Shown here: in pieces, positions 48,836 through 61,036 of the stretch
How positions within the stretch are numbered: the stretch's first letter is position 1
Layout of the letters: every line of letters begins with the position of its first letter
From: Monoplex corrugatus
Lineage: Eukaryota; Mollusca; Gastropoda; Littorinimorpha; Ranellidae
NCBI GenBank assembly: GCA_030674185.1
Contig: JAPXFY010000015.1
Location: 29,595,344 to 29,659,343 of the forward strand
Direction of reading: 5' to 3'
Length of the DNA stretch: 64,000 bases
Program-made: the position numbers and the translations under genes
Notes under the pieces: model-generated
Told to the model about the DNA's origin: nothing
What the model saw: the letters and a program-made list of their open reading frames with translations, nothing else
Databases searched by the model: none

Positions 48836-49590
48836 TGAATATACTAGAAACAGAAAGCAAAGGTAAGGGGTTGAACTAAACAGCAGGAAGACTGAAGTCA
48901 TGGTGATCAGTAAACAACATGAAATCCCCTCTTGCAAAATAACAGCAAATGGTACAACCTTGACACAGGTTAATAAGTTCAAATACCTGGGAACGGTCAT
49001 TTCATCAGACGGCAGATGCACATCGGAAATAGCTGTCAGAATCGGCCAAGCCGAAACAGCATTCAAGAAGATGACAAGCATTCTTACCAACAAATTGCCT
49101 ATCAATTAACATCAGAAAGAGAGTCCTTGAATGTTATATAGAACCAATACTGTTGTACGGATGCGAGGCGTGGACAGTCAGCAAGCAAAGTCAGAGCAGG
49201 ATAGAGGCAGCCGAGATGTGGTTTCTCAGAAGAATGTTGAGAGTTCCATGGACAGCAAAGAAAACAAACGAGACAGTCTTGATGGAGGCAGACACAAGTA
49301 GATCACTCATAAGGATGATTAGGAAAAGACAAGCAACATTTATAGGCCATTTTATGAGGAAGGGGGATTTGGAGCACCTGGTCACAACGGGAAAGCTGGA
49401 GGGAAAGAGAGCACCAGGTAGACCCAGGGAGAGAATGCTGGACGGACTTGCAGAGTGGCTGGGGATGAAGAGGGTGGGGGAGATGCTGGGGGCAACGAGA
49501 GATAGAGATTGGGGGCAACGAGAGATAGAGATGGTTGGAAGTCCATGGTCGCCAACGCCATGTGGCAGGGTACCTGATGGTGATGGTGAT
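48836..49590 (+). pseudogene. RTE-like LINE C-terminal fragment, best copy
   Basis: Two readable segments. 48900-49109 gives TLTQVNKFKYLGTVISSDGR, then GQAETAFKKMTS. 49153-49590 gives YGCEAWTVSKQSQSRIEAAE, MWFLRRMLRVPWTAKKTNET and GHFMRKGDLEHLVTTGKLEG. This is the region after the reverse transcriptase in RTE/Jockey-type endonuclease-reverse transcriptases. The two segments are out of frame with each other around 49110-49150. There is a short tandem duplication (ATAGAGATTGGGGGCAACGA) at ~49500-49530. It ends in CCTGATGGTGATGGTGATGA, an RTE-like tail. It is 5'-truncated and inactive. Confidence 0.88.
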
Positions 49591-49593
49591 GAC

Positions 49594-50045
49594 TATACAT
49601 TGTATAATATATTGGTTCTGATGGGTTAGAATTCATGATGTCATTATACATTGTATAATATATTGGTTCTGATGGGTTAGAATTCATGATGTCATTATAT
49701 ATTGTATAATATATTGGTTCTGATGGGTTAGAATTCATGATGTCATTATACATTGTATAATATATTGGTTCTGATGGGTTAGAATTCATGATGTCATTAT
49801 ACATTGTATAATGTATTGGTTCTGATGGGTTAGAATTCATGATGTCATTATACATTGTATAATATATTGGTTCTGATGGGTTAGAATTCATGATGTCATT
49901 ATACATTGTATAATGTATTGGTTCTGATGGGTTAGAATTCATGATGTCATTATACATTGTATAATGTATTGGTTCTGATGGGTTAGAATTCATGATGTCA
50001 TTATACATTGTATAATATATTGAATGTAATGGCTTGGAATTCATG
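49594..50045 (+). repeat. 51-bp minisatellite, ~9 copies
   Basis: ATTGGTTCTGATGGGTTAG recurs every 51 bp (49611, 49662, 49713 ...). Copies are nearly identical. 51 is a multiple of 3, so the minus strand stays open as a 17-residue repeat (NDIMNSNPSEPIHYTMY). I treat this as a minisatellite artefact. Confidence 0.95.
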
Positions 50046-50351
50046 GTGTCATAATGATCGTTTTCCATTGGATAACGTACACGTGCATGGCATTATATGA
50101 TATGCGCTTTTTATGTTCACAGTAATATCCTTGAATTTGTCATATATGTATTTCCTAGTATAATGCATTTTGTATCTGCCATGTGTGTGATGACAATGTA
50201 TCACTAACATGGCATAGCAAGTCAACTTTATTATTTCTCAATCATGCCTTACATACCTCACACACACTGAGGAAAAAACTTCAATGTCAACAACATGTAA
50301 CATTAAAACATAAAACATTAAGAACATTTGCACATAATTCTGTTACCATTC

Positions 50352-51180
<829 letters not shown>

Positions 51181-51939
51181 CGTATACTCAGACACAAGCG
51201 AGTAATCACGTGCGTATTTTCGTTAGGTATGCACAAACAAAGAAACACACAGGCATACGCACGTTCTCATGGTTGATTTTTTAAACCCACATTTCATTCA
51301 AGAATTGATTGGATATTCGGATAAAACTGGATTTTTTTTTATGGACAATTTTGCATTTTAAAAAGAAAATGTCGACCTGATGGTAATATACATGTAGTAG
51401 TCGAAATGATTTTGTTTCCTGAACCACTCTACACTCGTACATGTATATCAGTTGCGTTTTTCCGTCTTTGACCAATGATCTTACATAAAAACATTGTTTT
51501 AAACATTTTTGCGTTTGCTTAAAACATTTTCATATTTCATACTTAACCACCACAAGTCTGTGAGTAGATGTCGCGCCAGCAGGCAGCAAAAGTGTGTGTG
51601 GTGTTTTACAATGATTTTATCGTGGTTCTATTTGATTTTATGCATTGAATTTTTTATCAGTTTGTTGCTTTTAAATCCCGACACACGGTGATGTAAATAT
51701 TTTTTTAAATTTTGAATATTTTACCAGATAATCTGATTTTAAAGTTTTTATACCTACTTTTCATCATTTTAATTCAGCCGCTCAAGTCGGACATTTTATC
51801 TGTGAACTGTGTTTACATTTTAGCCTACTGTGTTCGCCCAACGCTACAGCTTTCCCAAACCTTTGTGTTCTCTGGTGTTGTGAACTGACCAACCCACACA
51901 CCAACCTGCAAGTATCTTCCTCTCCTGACTGGCTCGCAA
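51181..51939. other. Intronic / LINE 5' flank, no gene seen
   Basis: A/T-rich, no exon signature. 51775-51939 probably belongs to the 5' UTR of the LINE that follows, but the 5' boundary cannot be set from one copy. Confidence 0.5.
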
Positions 51940-51994
51940 TTATGGACCCGTCTTTTATAAAACAAATTGGACTGACACTTTTTAAACACAGCAA

Positions 51995-52990
51995 GTGCCA
52001 CCTCGTGGAGACGTCTACCAGCGCATACCAACACTAGGGCTGTGTCCTAAGCCCCGCACTGCGCGATCCTGTCGTGGTGGACGTCTCCACCGACTTTGGC
52101 ACAATCTGCCTCCTGCTGTGCCAGTCCCACACCACTTTTCGTCTTCTGCTTCTTCGTCTCCTCCACTGCCCCTGCACTCGACCTTGCTGCTGCAAACTTC
52201 GTCTCCTCCTCTGCCGTCTTCGCCTTCACCTTCTGTCCCGCCGGTGCCGCCTTCGCCTTCTGTCCCGCCGGTGCCGCTTTCGTCTTCTGTCCCGCCGGCG
52301 CTGCCCTCATCTTCTGTCCCGCTGGTGCTGCCTTTGTCTTCTGTCCCACTGGTGCCGCCTTCGTCTTCTGTCCTGCGGGTGCCTCCTTCGTCTTCTGTCC
52401 CGTCGTTGCTGCCTTCATCTTATGCCCCGCTGGTGTCGCCTTCGTCTTCTGTCCCGTCGGTGCTGCCTTCGTCTCCACCTCGGCCGCCGCATTGTGATAA
52501 ACTAAAACTATGCCTTTTTAACGCTCAGTCAACATGCACTGATGGCAAAGCCGATGTCATTGCTGACTTTATCGCAGATGAGCATGTTGACATTGCTTTT
52601 ATCACCGAAACATGGCTTAACCCCCTTGGTCATGAACCTATACATGCGAGTCTCACTCCGAGTGGTTATAGGCTTGCTTCTTTCCATCGCTCATCCCGAG
52701 GTGGTGGTATCGCCATCCTCTACAACGACTCACTCCATTCCCGCCTGTCTTTCTCGCAGTCTCTGCCTTTCTCTCCATCCTTCTTTCGAGCACGTGAAGT
52801 ATCCTTCCAATCCACCCCTCACCCCATCACCTTCTCCTGTGTCTATCGACCTCCACCCAGCTCTGCCAACAAGCTCACCACATCCATGTTTCTCTCTGAC
52901 TTGACCAACTACTGGATTACTACTGCCTCTTACCTGGAAATCTCATCATTCTAGGTGACATCAATGTCCACTATGACAACACTCACCGTT
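51995..52990 (+). pseudogene. LINE endonuclease domain with proline-repeat leader
   Basis: Frame 51995-52954 starts with a basic segment (RTARSCRGGRLHR), then a Pro/Ser-rich 9-residue repeat (52232-52490). The AP-endonuclease domain follows: LCLFNAQSTCTDGKADVI (start of fold), ITETWL with the catalytic Glu at 52601-52615, SRGGGIAILYND and CVYRPP. It shifts frame at about 52905-52950; the fold continues in the next frame as ILGDINVHYD, LDWIIS and PSDHSAI (His of SDH at 53164-53172). The endonuclease nicks target DNA to prime reverse transcription; this copy cannot make it in one piece. Confidence 0.88.
52232..52490 (+). repeat. 27-bp coding minisatellite in the LINE
   Basis: About nine imperfect copies of a 27-bp unit (TTCTGTCCCGCCGGTGCCGC type). 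In the LINE frame each copy encodes nine residues of the form PPSSSVPLV. All copies keep the frame. Confidence 0.88.
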
Positions 52991-53016
52991 ATGACACAAG
53001 ACATATCATCAACTCT

Positions 53017-55335
53017 GTGTCCAATCACAATATGACTCAACACATTTCTGAACCAACCCATCAAAAAGGTCACATTCTTGACTGGATCATTTCTCATGAT
53101 CACCACAATTCAGCTACTGACAACTGCTTAGTTCTTTCTACCCGTCTAACTTCAGCCCTTCCATCTGACCACTCTGCAATTCTCTGTTCTCTTGACATTC
53201 CTCCTCCCCGTACCATGCGCACAGTGACTCGACGCAATCTCAAATCTATCGACCTCTCCACATTTTCATCTGATGCCTTCCGTCTCCTTTCTGAAAAGTC
53301 ACATAACCTTGCCGATGAATTCTATACTACTCTCCACCATCTTCTGGACACTCATGCTCCAGCCACAACCCGTCTTTTACCTGACCGCCCCCCTACCCCC
53401 TGGCTCACTCATGAGATTGCCTGTGCAAAACGTGCCCGCCGCAGAGCAGAGCGCCGCTGGCGCAAATCCAAACTCACTGTACATAGGCAACTTTTCCAAG
53501 CCTCTAAAACAAAAGTATCCACCCTCACTGCATCTGCAAAAACAAGCTATTTCCAAACCAAAATCCTGAATGCCTCTTCTTCAAAAGAACTCTTTACAAC
53601 CATGAATCATCTCCTTGGCACACGAAAAGATTTACCTCTCCCAACAAAACACACAAATGAAGAACTCCCATCTGTATTCTCCAAGTATTTCACCACCAAA
53701 ATACAAACTCTTCGTGACAGGCTTGACAGGACACCCTGTCAACCATGCCCACCTGACCCTTCCTTCTCTGGCACACCTCTTACTACTTTTACCCCAGTCT
53801 CACAAGAAGAAATTCTCAACACAATCAGATCCATGTCGTTCAAAACCTGCGAACTGGATCCTCTTCCAGGTTCTCTCTACTCTGACTGTCTCCCTACGCT
53901 CCTCCCATTCATCACTGACATCATCAACACTTCTCTCCAAACTGGAACTATCCCAGATTCTTTCAAATCTGCTATTGTTCACCCTCTCCTCAAGAAATAC
54001 AATTTAGACCCAAATGAACTGAAAAATTACCGGCCTATCTCTAATCTCTCTTTCTTGTCAAAACTGCTTGAAAAAGTTGTCCTCAACCAACTGAACTCTC
54101 ACCTGTCTGCCATCAATCTCCTCAATCCTTTCCAGTCAGCCTACCGCCAGTGCCATAGCACTGAAACTGCCTTACTACACATTCTCAACAATCTCCTCCT
54201 TGCAACTGATACTGGCAAAATCTCTCTCCTCACACTCCTTGATCTGTCTGCAGCCTTTGATACCATTCATCATCATTTCTAGACTTCATCATACTTTTGG
54301 CATCTCTGACATTGCTCTCTCCTGGTTCACTTCATATCTATCAAACAGAAAACAAACTGTTCTCATCAATGGCACTTACTCTCAACCTGCATACCTGACC
54401 TGTGGTGTTCCACAAGGATCTGTCCTTGGCCCTGTTCTTTTCACTCTTTACACCTCCCCCCTGTCCACCATCATCAACTCCCACTCTATAAAACACCACT
54501 TCTATGCTGATGACACCCAACTTCAAGACAATATACAGCGCCTCCTGACTCGCACCACTGAGTGTTACTTGGACATTAAAAATGGATGACATACAACAAA
54601 CTTCAGCTAAATGATGACAAGACAGAAGCTATCCTCATTGGCACCCGTCAGAAACTTTCTCAGCTGCCTCCTCTTTCTCTCCCATTATGTAACACATCAG
54701 TCCCAATTTCTGATTCAGCTAAAAACCTTGGTGTCTGCATTGACTCTACCTCTACCCTCTCCATGAACAACTTTGTTTCTCAAACTGCCAGATCTTGCTA
54801 CTATCACCTCCATCGTATAAGCCTGATCAGGAAGTATCTCTCTGTCGAAACAACTGCAAAACTCGTTCTCTCCTTCATAATGTCTCGCATTGACTATTGC
54901 AATTCACTCCTGTCCGGTCTTCCTGCTTCCACCATTCACATTCTACAGCGCATTCAAAACAATGCTGCACGCCTTGTACTCAAAAAGAAAAAAGCTGACC
55001 ACATATCTTCTCTCCTGGCACAACTTCACTGGCTCCCTGTATCAAAGCGCATATAGTACAAACTAGACACCATGTGCTACAAAAGCCTCAATAACGCAGC
55101 CCCCGATTACCTGTCAAGTCTACTTGAGATCTATGTTCCCTCACGTACCCTCCGCTCTGCCTCCGATCCTCTGACTTTTCGCTTTCCACGCACTAAGCTC
55201 AATACCTACGGTCCACGAGCCTTCTCTGTTTCTGGTCCGCTCTCCTGGAACAAACTTCCTCTCTCAGTCCGTCAGCAACCTACTTTTGTCTCCTTCAAGT
55301 CCGCTCTCAAAACTCACCTTTTCTCCTCTGCATAA
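53017..55335 (+). pseudogene. LINE reverse transcriptase, frameshifted
   Basis: Segments 53017-54282, 54200-54589, 54586-55056 and 55072-55335 belong to one protein. Reverse-transcriptase landmarks: NYRPISNLSFLSKLLEKVVL, SAYRQCHSTETALLHI, LLDLSAAFDTI with the first catalytic Asp (54241-54275), GVPQGSVLGPVLF (~54400-54440), YADD (54502-54513), NLGVCIDS, YCNSLLSGLP, RIQNNAARLV and LHWLPVSKRI. The tail is FKSALKTHLFSSA with TAA at 55333-55335. The frame breaks near 54275 and 54583, and a TAG interrupts at 55054-55056. The LHWLPV and FK..LKTHLF tail favours the CR1/L2/Rex group over RTE or Jockey. Confidence 0.92.
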
Positions 55336-55689
55336 AATCCTGACCTCACTCAATCCCCTCTGCAGCCTGTCTCCACTCGGAGGGGAATCACATTGTAATA
55401 ATATATACTTGTATATAATATGTTCTCTATAATTTTCATTTGCTTTTATTCTTTCTCCCCATTTATAGCTGTGTGCGTGTGTGTGTGTGTGTGTGCGCGC
55501 GCGCGCGTGTGTGTGTGTGCGTGCGTGCGTGCGTGTGTGTGCGTGCGTGCGTGCGTGTGTGTGCGTGCGTGCGTGTGTGTGTGTCTGTTTCAGCGCTTAG
55601 ATTTGATTTTATCAAGATTTTGCGCTATATAAATATTGTAATTATTAATTATTATTACCACATAATACATTAACATACAAATAAAAAGT

Positions 55690-56107
55690 CCGAACAGATT
55701 GTAAGAAACATCGATAAAAGACTTGATGTGTACGACCACTAACATTAATAGATCTCAATTCACGACGCATGACACTTTTTGTAAACACGATCAATATCGG
55801 TGTCAGAATTCGGTAGTTAAAAGGGTTCCAACGTATTTATACTCATCTAGACGCTCGACTTTATTAATTTAATGAATACGTTTGGAATTTTATAGTTGGG
55901 GGCCTTCTTAAATCTATGAGCAGTTTTTTCTTCGGAAACATTAAAGTCAGGATAGTTTTCATCACACCAAGATATGAACATTTCAGTTTCCTCGAAATAA
56001 ACGTTGTCAGAGTTGGGTAAGTCTGCAGTTGCTATGCCACTGGAAAATTTCACTAATAAAATGGGCTCAGTACCTCTGCAGTCATTAGCCGCATACAGGG
56101 TAAACAT
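55690..56107 (-). pseudogene. Reverse-transcriptase remnant of another LINE lineage
   Basis: Minus frame 56107-55847 reads VKFSSGIATADLPNSDNVYF and EMFISWCDENYPDFNVSEEK. Further on, in another frame, come VERLDEYKYVGTLL and FIDVSYNLF-like words. This corresponds to the post-catalytic part of a non-LTR reverse transcriptase (F.DDTA..DL..SD..YF.E...F..WC..N.LDLNV.KTK ... ERV..YKYLGT..D); here the FADD-like motif has decayed. No tail was found. Confidence 0.72.
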
Positions 56108-56144
56108 AATGGGGACAGGACCTGGGAAATCAACCTATCTCTCC

Positions 56145-56410
56145 AATGTTTTTTTTTTTTACCAAGGCAGCCGGGCAAGGCCCTGCTCTTCGCGATTTTC
56201 AACTGCCGTGGGATCTTTAACGTGCGCAGCATGAAGGCACACGGGTCCGACTCGTTTTTCATCCCCTTCCGAAGGACTAGACGTTCAGTTCGATTTTCAG
56301 GTCAAACTGAGGAGAAAAGTCGAGGCCTCTACGGGGAGCGAACCCTAGAACCTCGAGTTTAGTTATTGGCAAGTGAACGTCTTAAAACCATTCTGCCACT
56401 CTTCTCTGTC
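56145..56410 (-). mobile_element. tRNA-derived SINE
   Basis: On minus, the head starts near 56410 with AGAGTGGCAGAATGGTTTTA (A-box TGGCAGAATGG) and continues ACTTGCC, then AGGTTCTAGGGTTCGCTCCC (B-box GGGTTCGCTCC), a tRNA-Leu/Ser-like layout. The body follows (TCGACTTTTCTCCTCAGTTT, AGTCGGACCCGTGTGCCTTC, GCACGTTAAAGATCCCACGG) and ends in CTTGGT plus poly-A (56149-56160 on plus as T). GCACGTTAAAGATCC is a word I associate with mollusc SINE bodies. It differs in head and body from the SINE at 39225. Confidence 0.7.
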
Positions 56411-56418
56411 CTTGTCTG

Positions 56419-56868
56419 GGTAATCTTGTAGAATAGAATACGAAAATAATTGGAGCTAATTTCACGCACTTATACGGGTGTTTTCGGTTCTGCTGGATGT
56501 AAAGAGACGTAAGACACCCTTACCTACTCACTTTGACCAGTCCTTCCCCACAAACATGCACAAAATATCCCTGAATGACTGGCGACCACAGCTCCAGCAG
56601 TCACCTGCACGCCATATTTATAGACAACTCCCCACTAGTGATGACGTTGTGCCCATGTGATCAGCAACCAAAATGGCGTGCAGGTGACTGCTGGAGCTGT
56701 GGTCGCCAGTCATTCAGGGATATTTTGTGCATGTTGTGGGGAAGGATTGGTCAAAGTGAGTAGGTAAGGGTGTCTTACGTCTCTTTACATCCAGCAGAAC
56801 CGAAAACACCCGTATAAGTGCGTGAAATTAGCTCCAATTATTTTCGTATTCTATTCTACAAGATTACC
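56419..56868. mobile_element. 450-bp foldback (long-TIR) DNA element with 8-bp target duplication
   Basis: The left arm 56419-56615 is the reverse complement of 56673-56868 with only about two differences over ~196 bp. The 57-bp loop (56616-56672) has no coding content. The ends are GGTAATCTTGTAGAATAG and its complement. It is flanked by a perfect 8-bp direct repeat, CTTGTCTG, at 56411-56418 and 56869-56876. 8-bp duplications occur with hAT, P, Merlin and some other superfamilies; the GG start is compatible with Merlin, but no transposase is present to decide. It is inserted at the very head of the SINE. Confidence 0.93.
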
Positions 56869-57031
56869 CTTGTCTGTTAGTCGAACCAGAGATTTCTGGC
56901 ATCCTTGGGACCTTTCACTAGTCAACCACCGCTCCATAAATTGTCACCACACCAACAGCGATTGCTTTAAGTCATCCAGAGAAAAGGACAGATATTTGGT
57001 AGTTATTATTCATATTATGTCTATCACTCAC

Positions 57032-57132
57032 CCTATGAAACCTGGTAAGCACTGAAGTCCCATACACATACCGCTACTTCCGACCTGCGCACAATTCGTA
57101 GTTGATCCGGGGAAGTTCAATATAAATTTTAT
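57032..57132 (-). pseudogene. Carotenoid oxygenase exon with in-frame TAG
   Basis: On minus, between a good acceptor (TTATTGTTTCAG, AG at 57134-57133) and a good donor (AGG|GTGAGT, GT at 57031-57030), 101 bp read KIYIELPRINYELCAGRK, stop, RYVYGTSVLTRFHR. The family motif ELPRINY....GR.YRYVYG is unmistakable. The stop (TAG, 57074-57076) stands at the Tyr of the GRKYRYVYG-type consensus and is one substitution from a Tyr codon. The exon ends in phase 0 and joins the next exon (47280) to give RFHR-LIKLDMET, a normal junction. Either the gene is inactivated or this is a base error; everything else about the exon looks functional. Confidence 0.88.
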
Positions 57133-57139
57133 CTGAAAC

Positions 57140-57902
<763 letters not shown>

Positions 57903-58041
57903 CGTCTGTGTATGTATGTGTGTGGTGTGTGTATGTGAATGTCTGTGTGAGTATGTGTGACGAGTGAAAATGTATGAGTGTGTGTAGGTGAGTGTGTATA
58001 TGTGATTGAGAGTGTGCGTGTGCATGTATATATATATATAC

Positions 58042-58900
58042 TAGTCACAACAAGTTAAGCACAGGTCCTTGGACACAGGGGGCTGATCCATTCCTTCAGA
58101 AAACATTATTTTCTTTTTGTTATGCGGCAACCAGTGATGGAATCTCAAACAGCAGTGTTTGGGCGAGCCTGTGGCAACTTGTAGTGCGCATGGGGGTCTT
58201 GGTGACCTCGTTGCCGCGCGGGATAAAAAGTGCAAAGTTGCGGTAAATGTGCCTGTTTTGCAGTGAGCTTGCTGGCGACACAAGATGTGTAAAATGAAAA
58301 ATTCGTTATACCCGTGCAAGAGCAGTCTTTCGAGTGAGTTTTATGCCCCTTCCTTATGCTTTATAAGCGCGGGCTTGGTTACTGTCAGCCCGTTTCTCAC
58401 CATGCCACCAAGAAGAAAACTTAGCACCTTTGACAAAACCAGGGCGATTGCGTGGATGCAAGATGGCATTGCCAAGGCTGAAGTGGCGCGACGACTTGAT
58501 GTGCATCATTCAGTTATTGTTAGACTGAACCAGCGTTTTAGGGCGACCAACAGCGTTGAAGAGAGGCCACGGTCAGGTCGGCCTAGGCAGACGACTCCAA
58601 GAGAAGATCGGTTCATCAAGAGGCAGGTCCTACTGCAGCGGGATGCCACCTCAACCAGCATCCAACGGCAGCTTCGTAGGGCAACTAACACCATCCTCAG
58701 CCGTCAAGCCATACGAACCGTCTTCACCACTTTGGCCTCAGATCACGTCGTCCAGCTGTGCGACCACGACTGCTAGCAGCCCATAAGCTGGCTTGCCGAG
58801 CTTTCTGCCAACGTCATGCGAGATGGAACCAACAACAGTGGTCTCAGATCCTCTTTTCGGATGAGTCGCGGTTTTGTCTTGAACACAATGATGGCCGAAC
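58042..58900 (+). mobile_element. Tc1 element, copy 2, running into an assembly gap
   Basis: The left end lies beside an (AT)n target (58027-58040). CAACAAGTTAAG at the end corresponds to the reverse complement of the end of copy 1 (~1074-1085). The 5' UTR is followed by a transposase gene from ATG 58402. The 3' part is lost in the gap. Confidence 0.82.
58402..58900 (+). pseudogene. Tc1 transposase, frameshifted and interrupted by gap
   Basis: Starts MPPRRKLSTFDKTRAIAWMQ, then EVARRLDVHHSVIVRL (first helix-turn-helix), RPRSGRPRQTTPREDRF (GRPR hinge, the AT-hook-like linker) and the second helix-turn-helix. The frame then shifts by one base near 58715-58730; the original frame hits TAG at 58774-58776, while the continuing frame reads RPRLLAAHKLACRAFCQRHA, then SQILFSDESRF with the first catalytic Asp and HNDGR before the N run. 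It shows the N-terminus that is missing from copy 1. Confidence 0.88.
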
Positions 58901-59000
58901 NNNNNNNNNNNNNNNNNNNNNNNNNNNNNNNNNNNNNNNNNNNNNNNNNNNNNNNNNNNNNNNNNNNNNNNNNNNNNNNNNNNNNNNNNNNNNNNNNNNN
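58901..59000. other. Assembly gap (100 N)
   Basis: Exactly 100 N, a common placeholder for unknown size. It lies inside Tc1 copy 2 and between two carotenoid oxygenase exons that should be separated by several further exons. Confidence 0.97.
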
Positions 59001-59529
59001 ACAAGACAAGACAGGCGCAAACATTCGGCCAACTGGCCTTTGTCAAGCGTAAGATCTCAAACAAACAAACCCAGATCAAAATTAGGAGAAAAAGATGAAA
59101 CTTTCCTGCCGTTCCGTCCAGTGTGAGAAAAGGAATAAACTGACTCAAATAATCAGAGTCAAGTCACTTCACATAATAACAGTTACTACTGTGCCAAGTC
59201 GCTTCGCATCACACATCTTAACATAATTCACATTACACATACCAGTAACAGTAACCTCTGCGTTAAGTCACTTAAACACGCAAAATGATATTACTTAATG
59301 AAGCTACTTATCAATACATAGAATAACGCTAGCTATTTGAATAAGTCAATAAGTCATTTTACAGCACACATATTGATGAGACACGACTTTGTAACGCACG
59401 AAATGACACCACTCTTTTATTAAGACACTTGACAACTCGTAATGACACTATACAAACAACCAAGTGAGATCCAAGAATGCTGAAAGTCCAATATTCATGA
59501 AATGACGATGACTTCTCAATACTCCGTGA
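59001..59529. other. Unassigned intronic stretch
   Basis: Begins ACAAGACAAGACAGGCGC, related to the hairpin arm at 37205-37218. The rest is A/T-rich with repeated AAGTCACTT/AGTCGCTTC words (59160-59300). No exon seen. Confidence 0.5.
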
Positions 59530-60985
59530 CAAAGCTGTGGCAGCAATGAAGTCGCTGAAATGTTGTAAGCCTACAGGCATTGACCTCATCCCTGCAGAAC
59601 TCTTGCAACATAGCGGGGAGGCAGAAACTGATATCTACCTGCCATCTGCAACAAGATTTGGCACATAGGCGAGTGGCCTACGCCACGGACCCAAATACTG
59701 ATCGCCTCCCTTCCCAAGCAAGTGAATCTCCGATACCGCCCAAAACTACCACACTGTTAGTCTGATCAGCCATGCCAGCAAAGTAATGATCAAAATCATT
59801 TTGAAGAGATTACAGCTGCAAGCAAATACCATTATTGCTGAAGAACAGGTTGAATTTTGCAAGAGCAGAAGTCCGCTGAACAGACCTTTAACGTGCGTAC
59901 TTTTTGTGAAAAACGCCTCCAACACCAGAGGGAGATCTGTTTGACACAATCTGGCAGGAGGCACTGTGGACCACAATGAAAAAACTGAACACTGGTGAAA
60001 AAAAGTAATCAACACCATCCAGCAACTGAATTTCCAAAGCATCCAGTGCGGTACCTACGCGGGGTTACTGGAGAATGGTTCTATACTTCGGCTGGAGTTC
60101 GTCAGGTCCACGTTCTGTTTCCTACGCTTTTCAACGTATTTCTTAAATGAATCATAACTGACGCACTTATAGATCATGTCACCATCATCACCATCATGAA
60201 CCTCCACTTCGCAGATGACATGATGGGTTGCAGGCAGTGAGCAAAAACTCATTAAGCTTGTTAAAAGACATCAACAAGATATGGCATGGAAATCGGCGCC
60301 CAAAAAACCAAAATGATAACCAGCCACATCACCATGATCACTATCAATATAACTGTTCATGGACACGAGCTAGGAACTGTTCAATGATTCCTGGGATCCA
60401 TCAGAAACAATGAGGAGTCAAACCTGAAATCGTCTCGAGGATAGCAAGGACAGCATTAACACTGTCCAGGCTGAAACCTATACAGAAGATAAGGACATCT
60501 CCATGAAACACAAGGGAAGGCTCTTTCATGCGCTGGTATTATCCATCTTCCTGTATGTACGCGAGACAAAGACCCTCACAGTGGATTTGGTCAGACGAAA
60601 CCAAGCCATGGAAATGAGGTGTTATCGCAAGATACTAAACACTGATCACATCACCAATGAACAAGAGCGACAAAGCATCATGCGGCACATTGGACACTAT
60701 GAAGATCTGCTGAGTTCAAGTTGAGAAAAAAAAGCTACGTTGTTATGAGAAGATCCAGTGGCATTGCTAACTCAATCCTCCAGGGATTTGTTGATGGAGG
60801 GAGGTAGAGGAGAAAACACAGAAAACGATGGGCCGACAATATTACAGAATGGACAGAGCAATCATTTGTAGAGACTATGCTTTGGCATACGACATAGCTG
60901 GAAGACTTGTTCTTTGGTGTGGCGTCCCAATGGCTCTTTACGGAGTGGAATCAAAGGAGAAAAGACGAAGAAGAAGAATGACACT
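59530..60985 (+). pseudogene. Heavily decayed LINE reverse transcriptase
   Basis: Read across frames on plus: MKSLKCCKPTGIDLIPAELL (~59547-59610), LISHASKVMIKIILKRLQLQ and NTIIAEEQVEF (~59760-59860), NLHFADDM (~60197-60220), HELGTVQ..FLGSIRN (~60365-60410), a YVRETKTLTVDL..RNQAMEMRCYRKILN stretch (60550-60640) and HITNEQE (60645-60665). This is the order of a Jockey/RTE-type protein (RT palm, FADD, then the EMRCYRRLL..TNEE tail). There are many stops and frameshifts. It lies opposite to and within the carotenoid oxygenase intron. Confidence 0.82.
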
Positions 60986-61036
60986 TCTCATTTACATGTA
61001 ATATGTCACATAGCAACACACGCACCATTCACTCAC

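Larger units (their letters stand above)
51940..55657 (+). mobile_element. CR1/L2-like non-LTR retrotransposon, near full length but inactive
   Basis: A LINE with an apurinic endonuclease domain followed by reverse transcriptase and a conserved C-terminal tail, ending in a 3' UTR with a GT/GCGT tract (55472-55585), GCGCTATATAAATATTG and an ATT-rich tail. Its 3' 500 bp match copy 1 at 1087-1620. A possible initiator (ATG at 51942, MDPSFIKQIGLTLF) is out of frame with the endonuclease frame. It lies in an intron of, and opposite to, the carotenoid oxygenase. Coding is broken by at least three frameshifts and one nonsense codon. Confidence 0.9.

Noticed and set aside
49382..50068. Minus-strand 228-codon frame with 17-residue repeats
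   Set aside because: The repeat is the 51-bp minisatellite read in frame, and the remaining part is the antisense of an RTE-like fragment.
52047..52478. Minus-strand 143-codon Lys/Ala-rich repeat protein
   Set aside because: Antisense of the Pro/Ser minisatellite in the LINE; the sense frame runs into a recognisable endonuclease.
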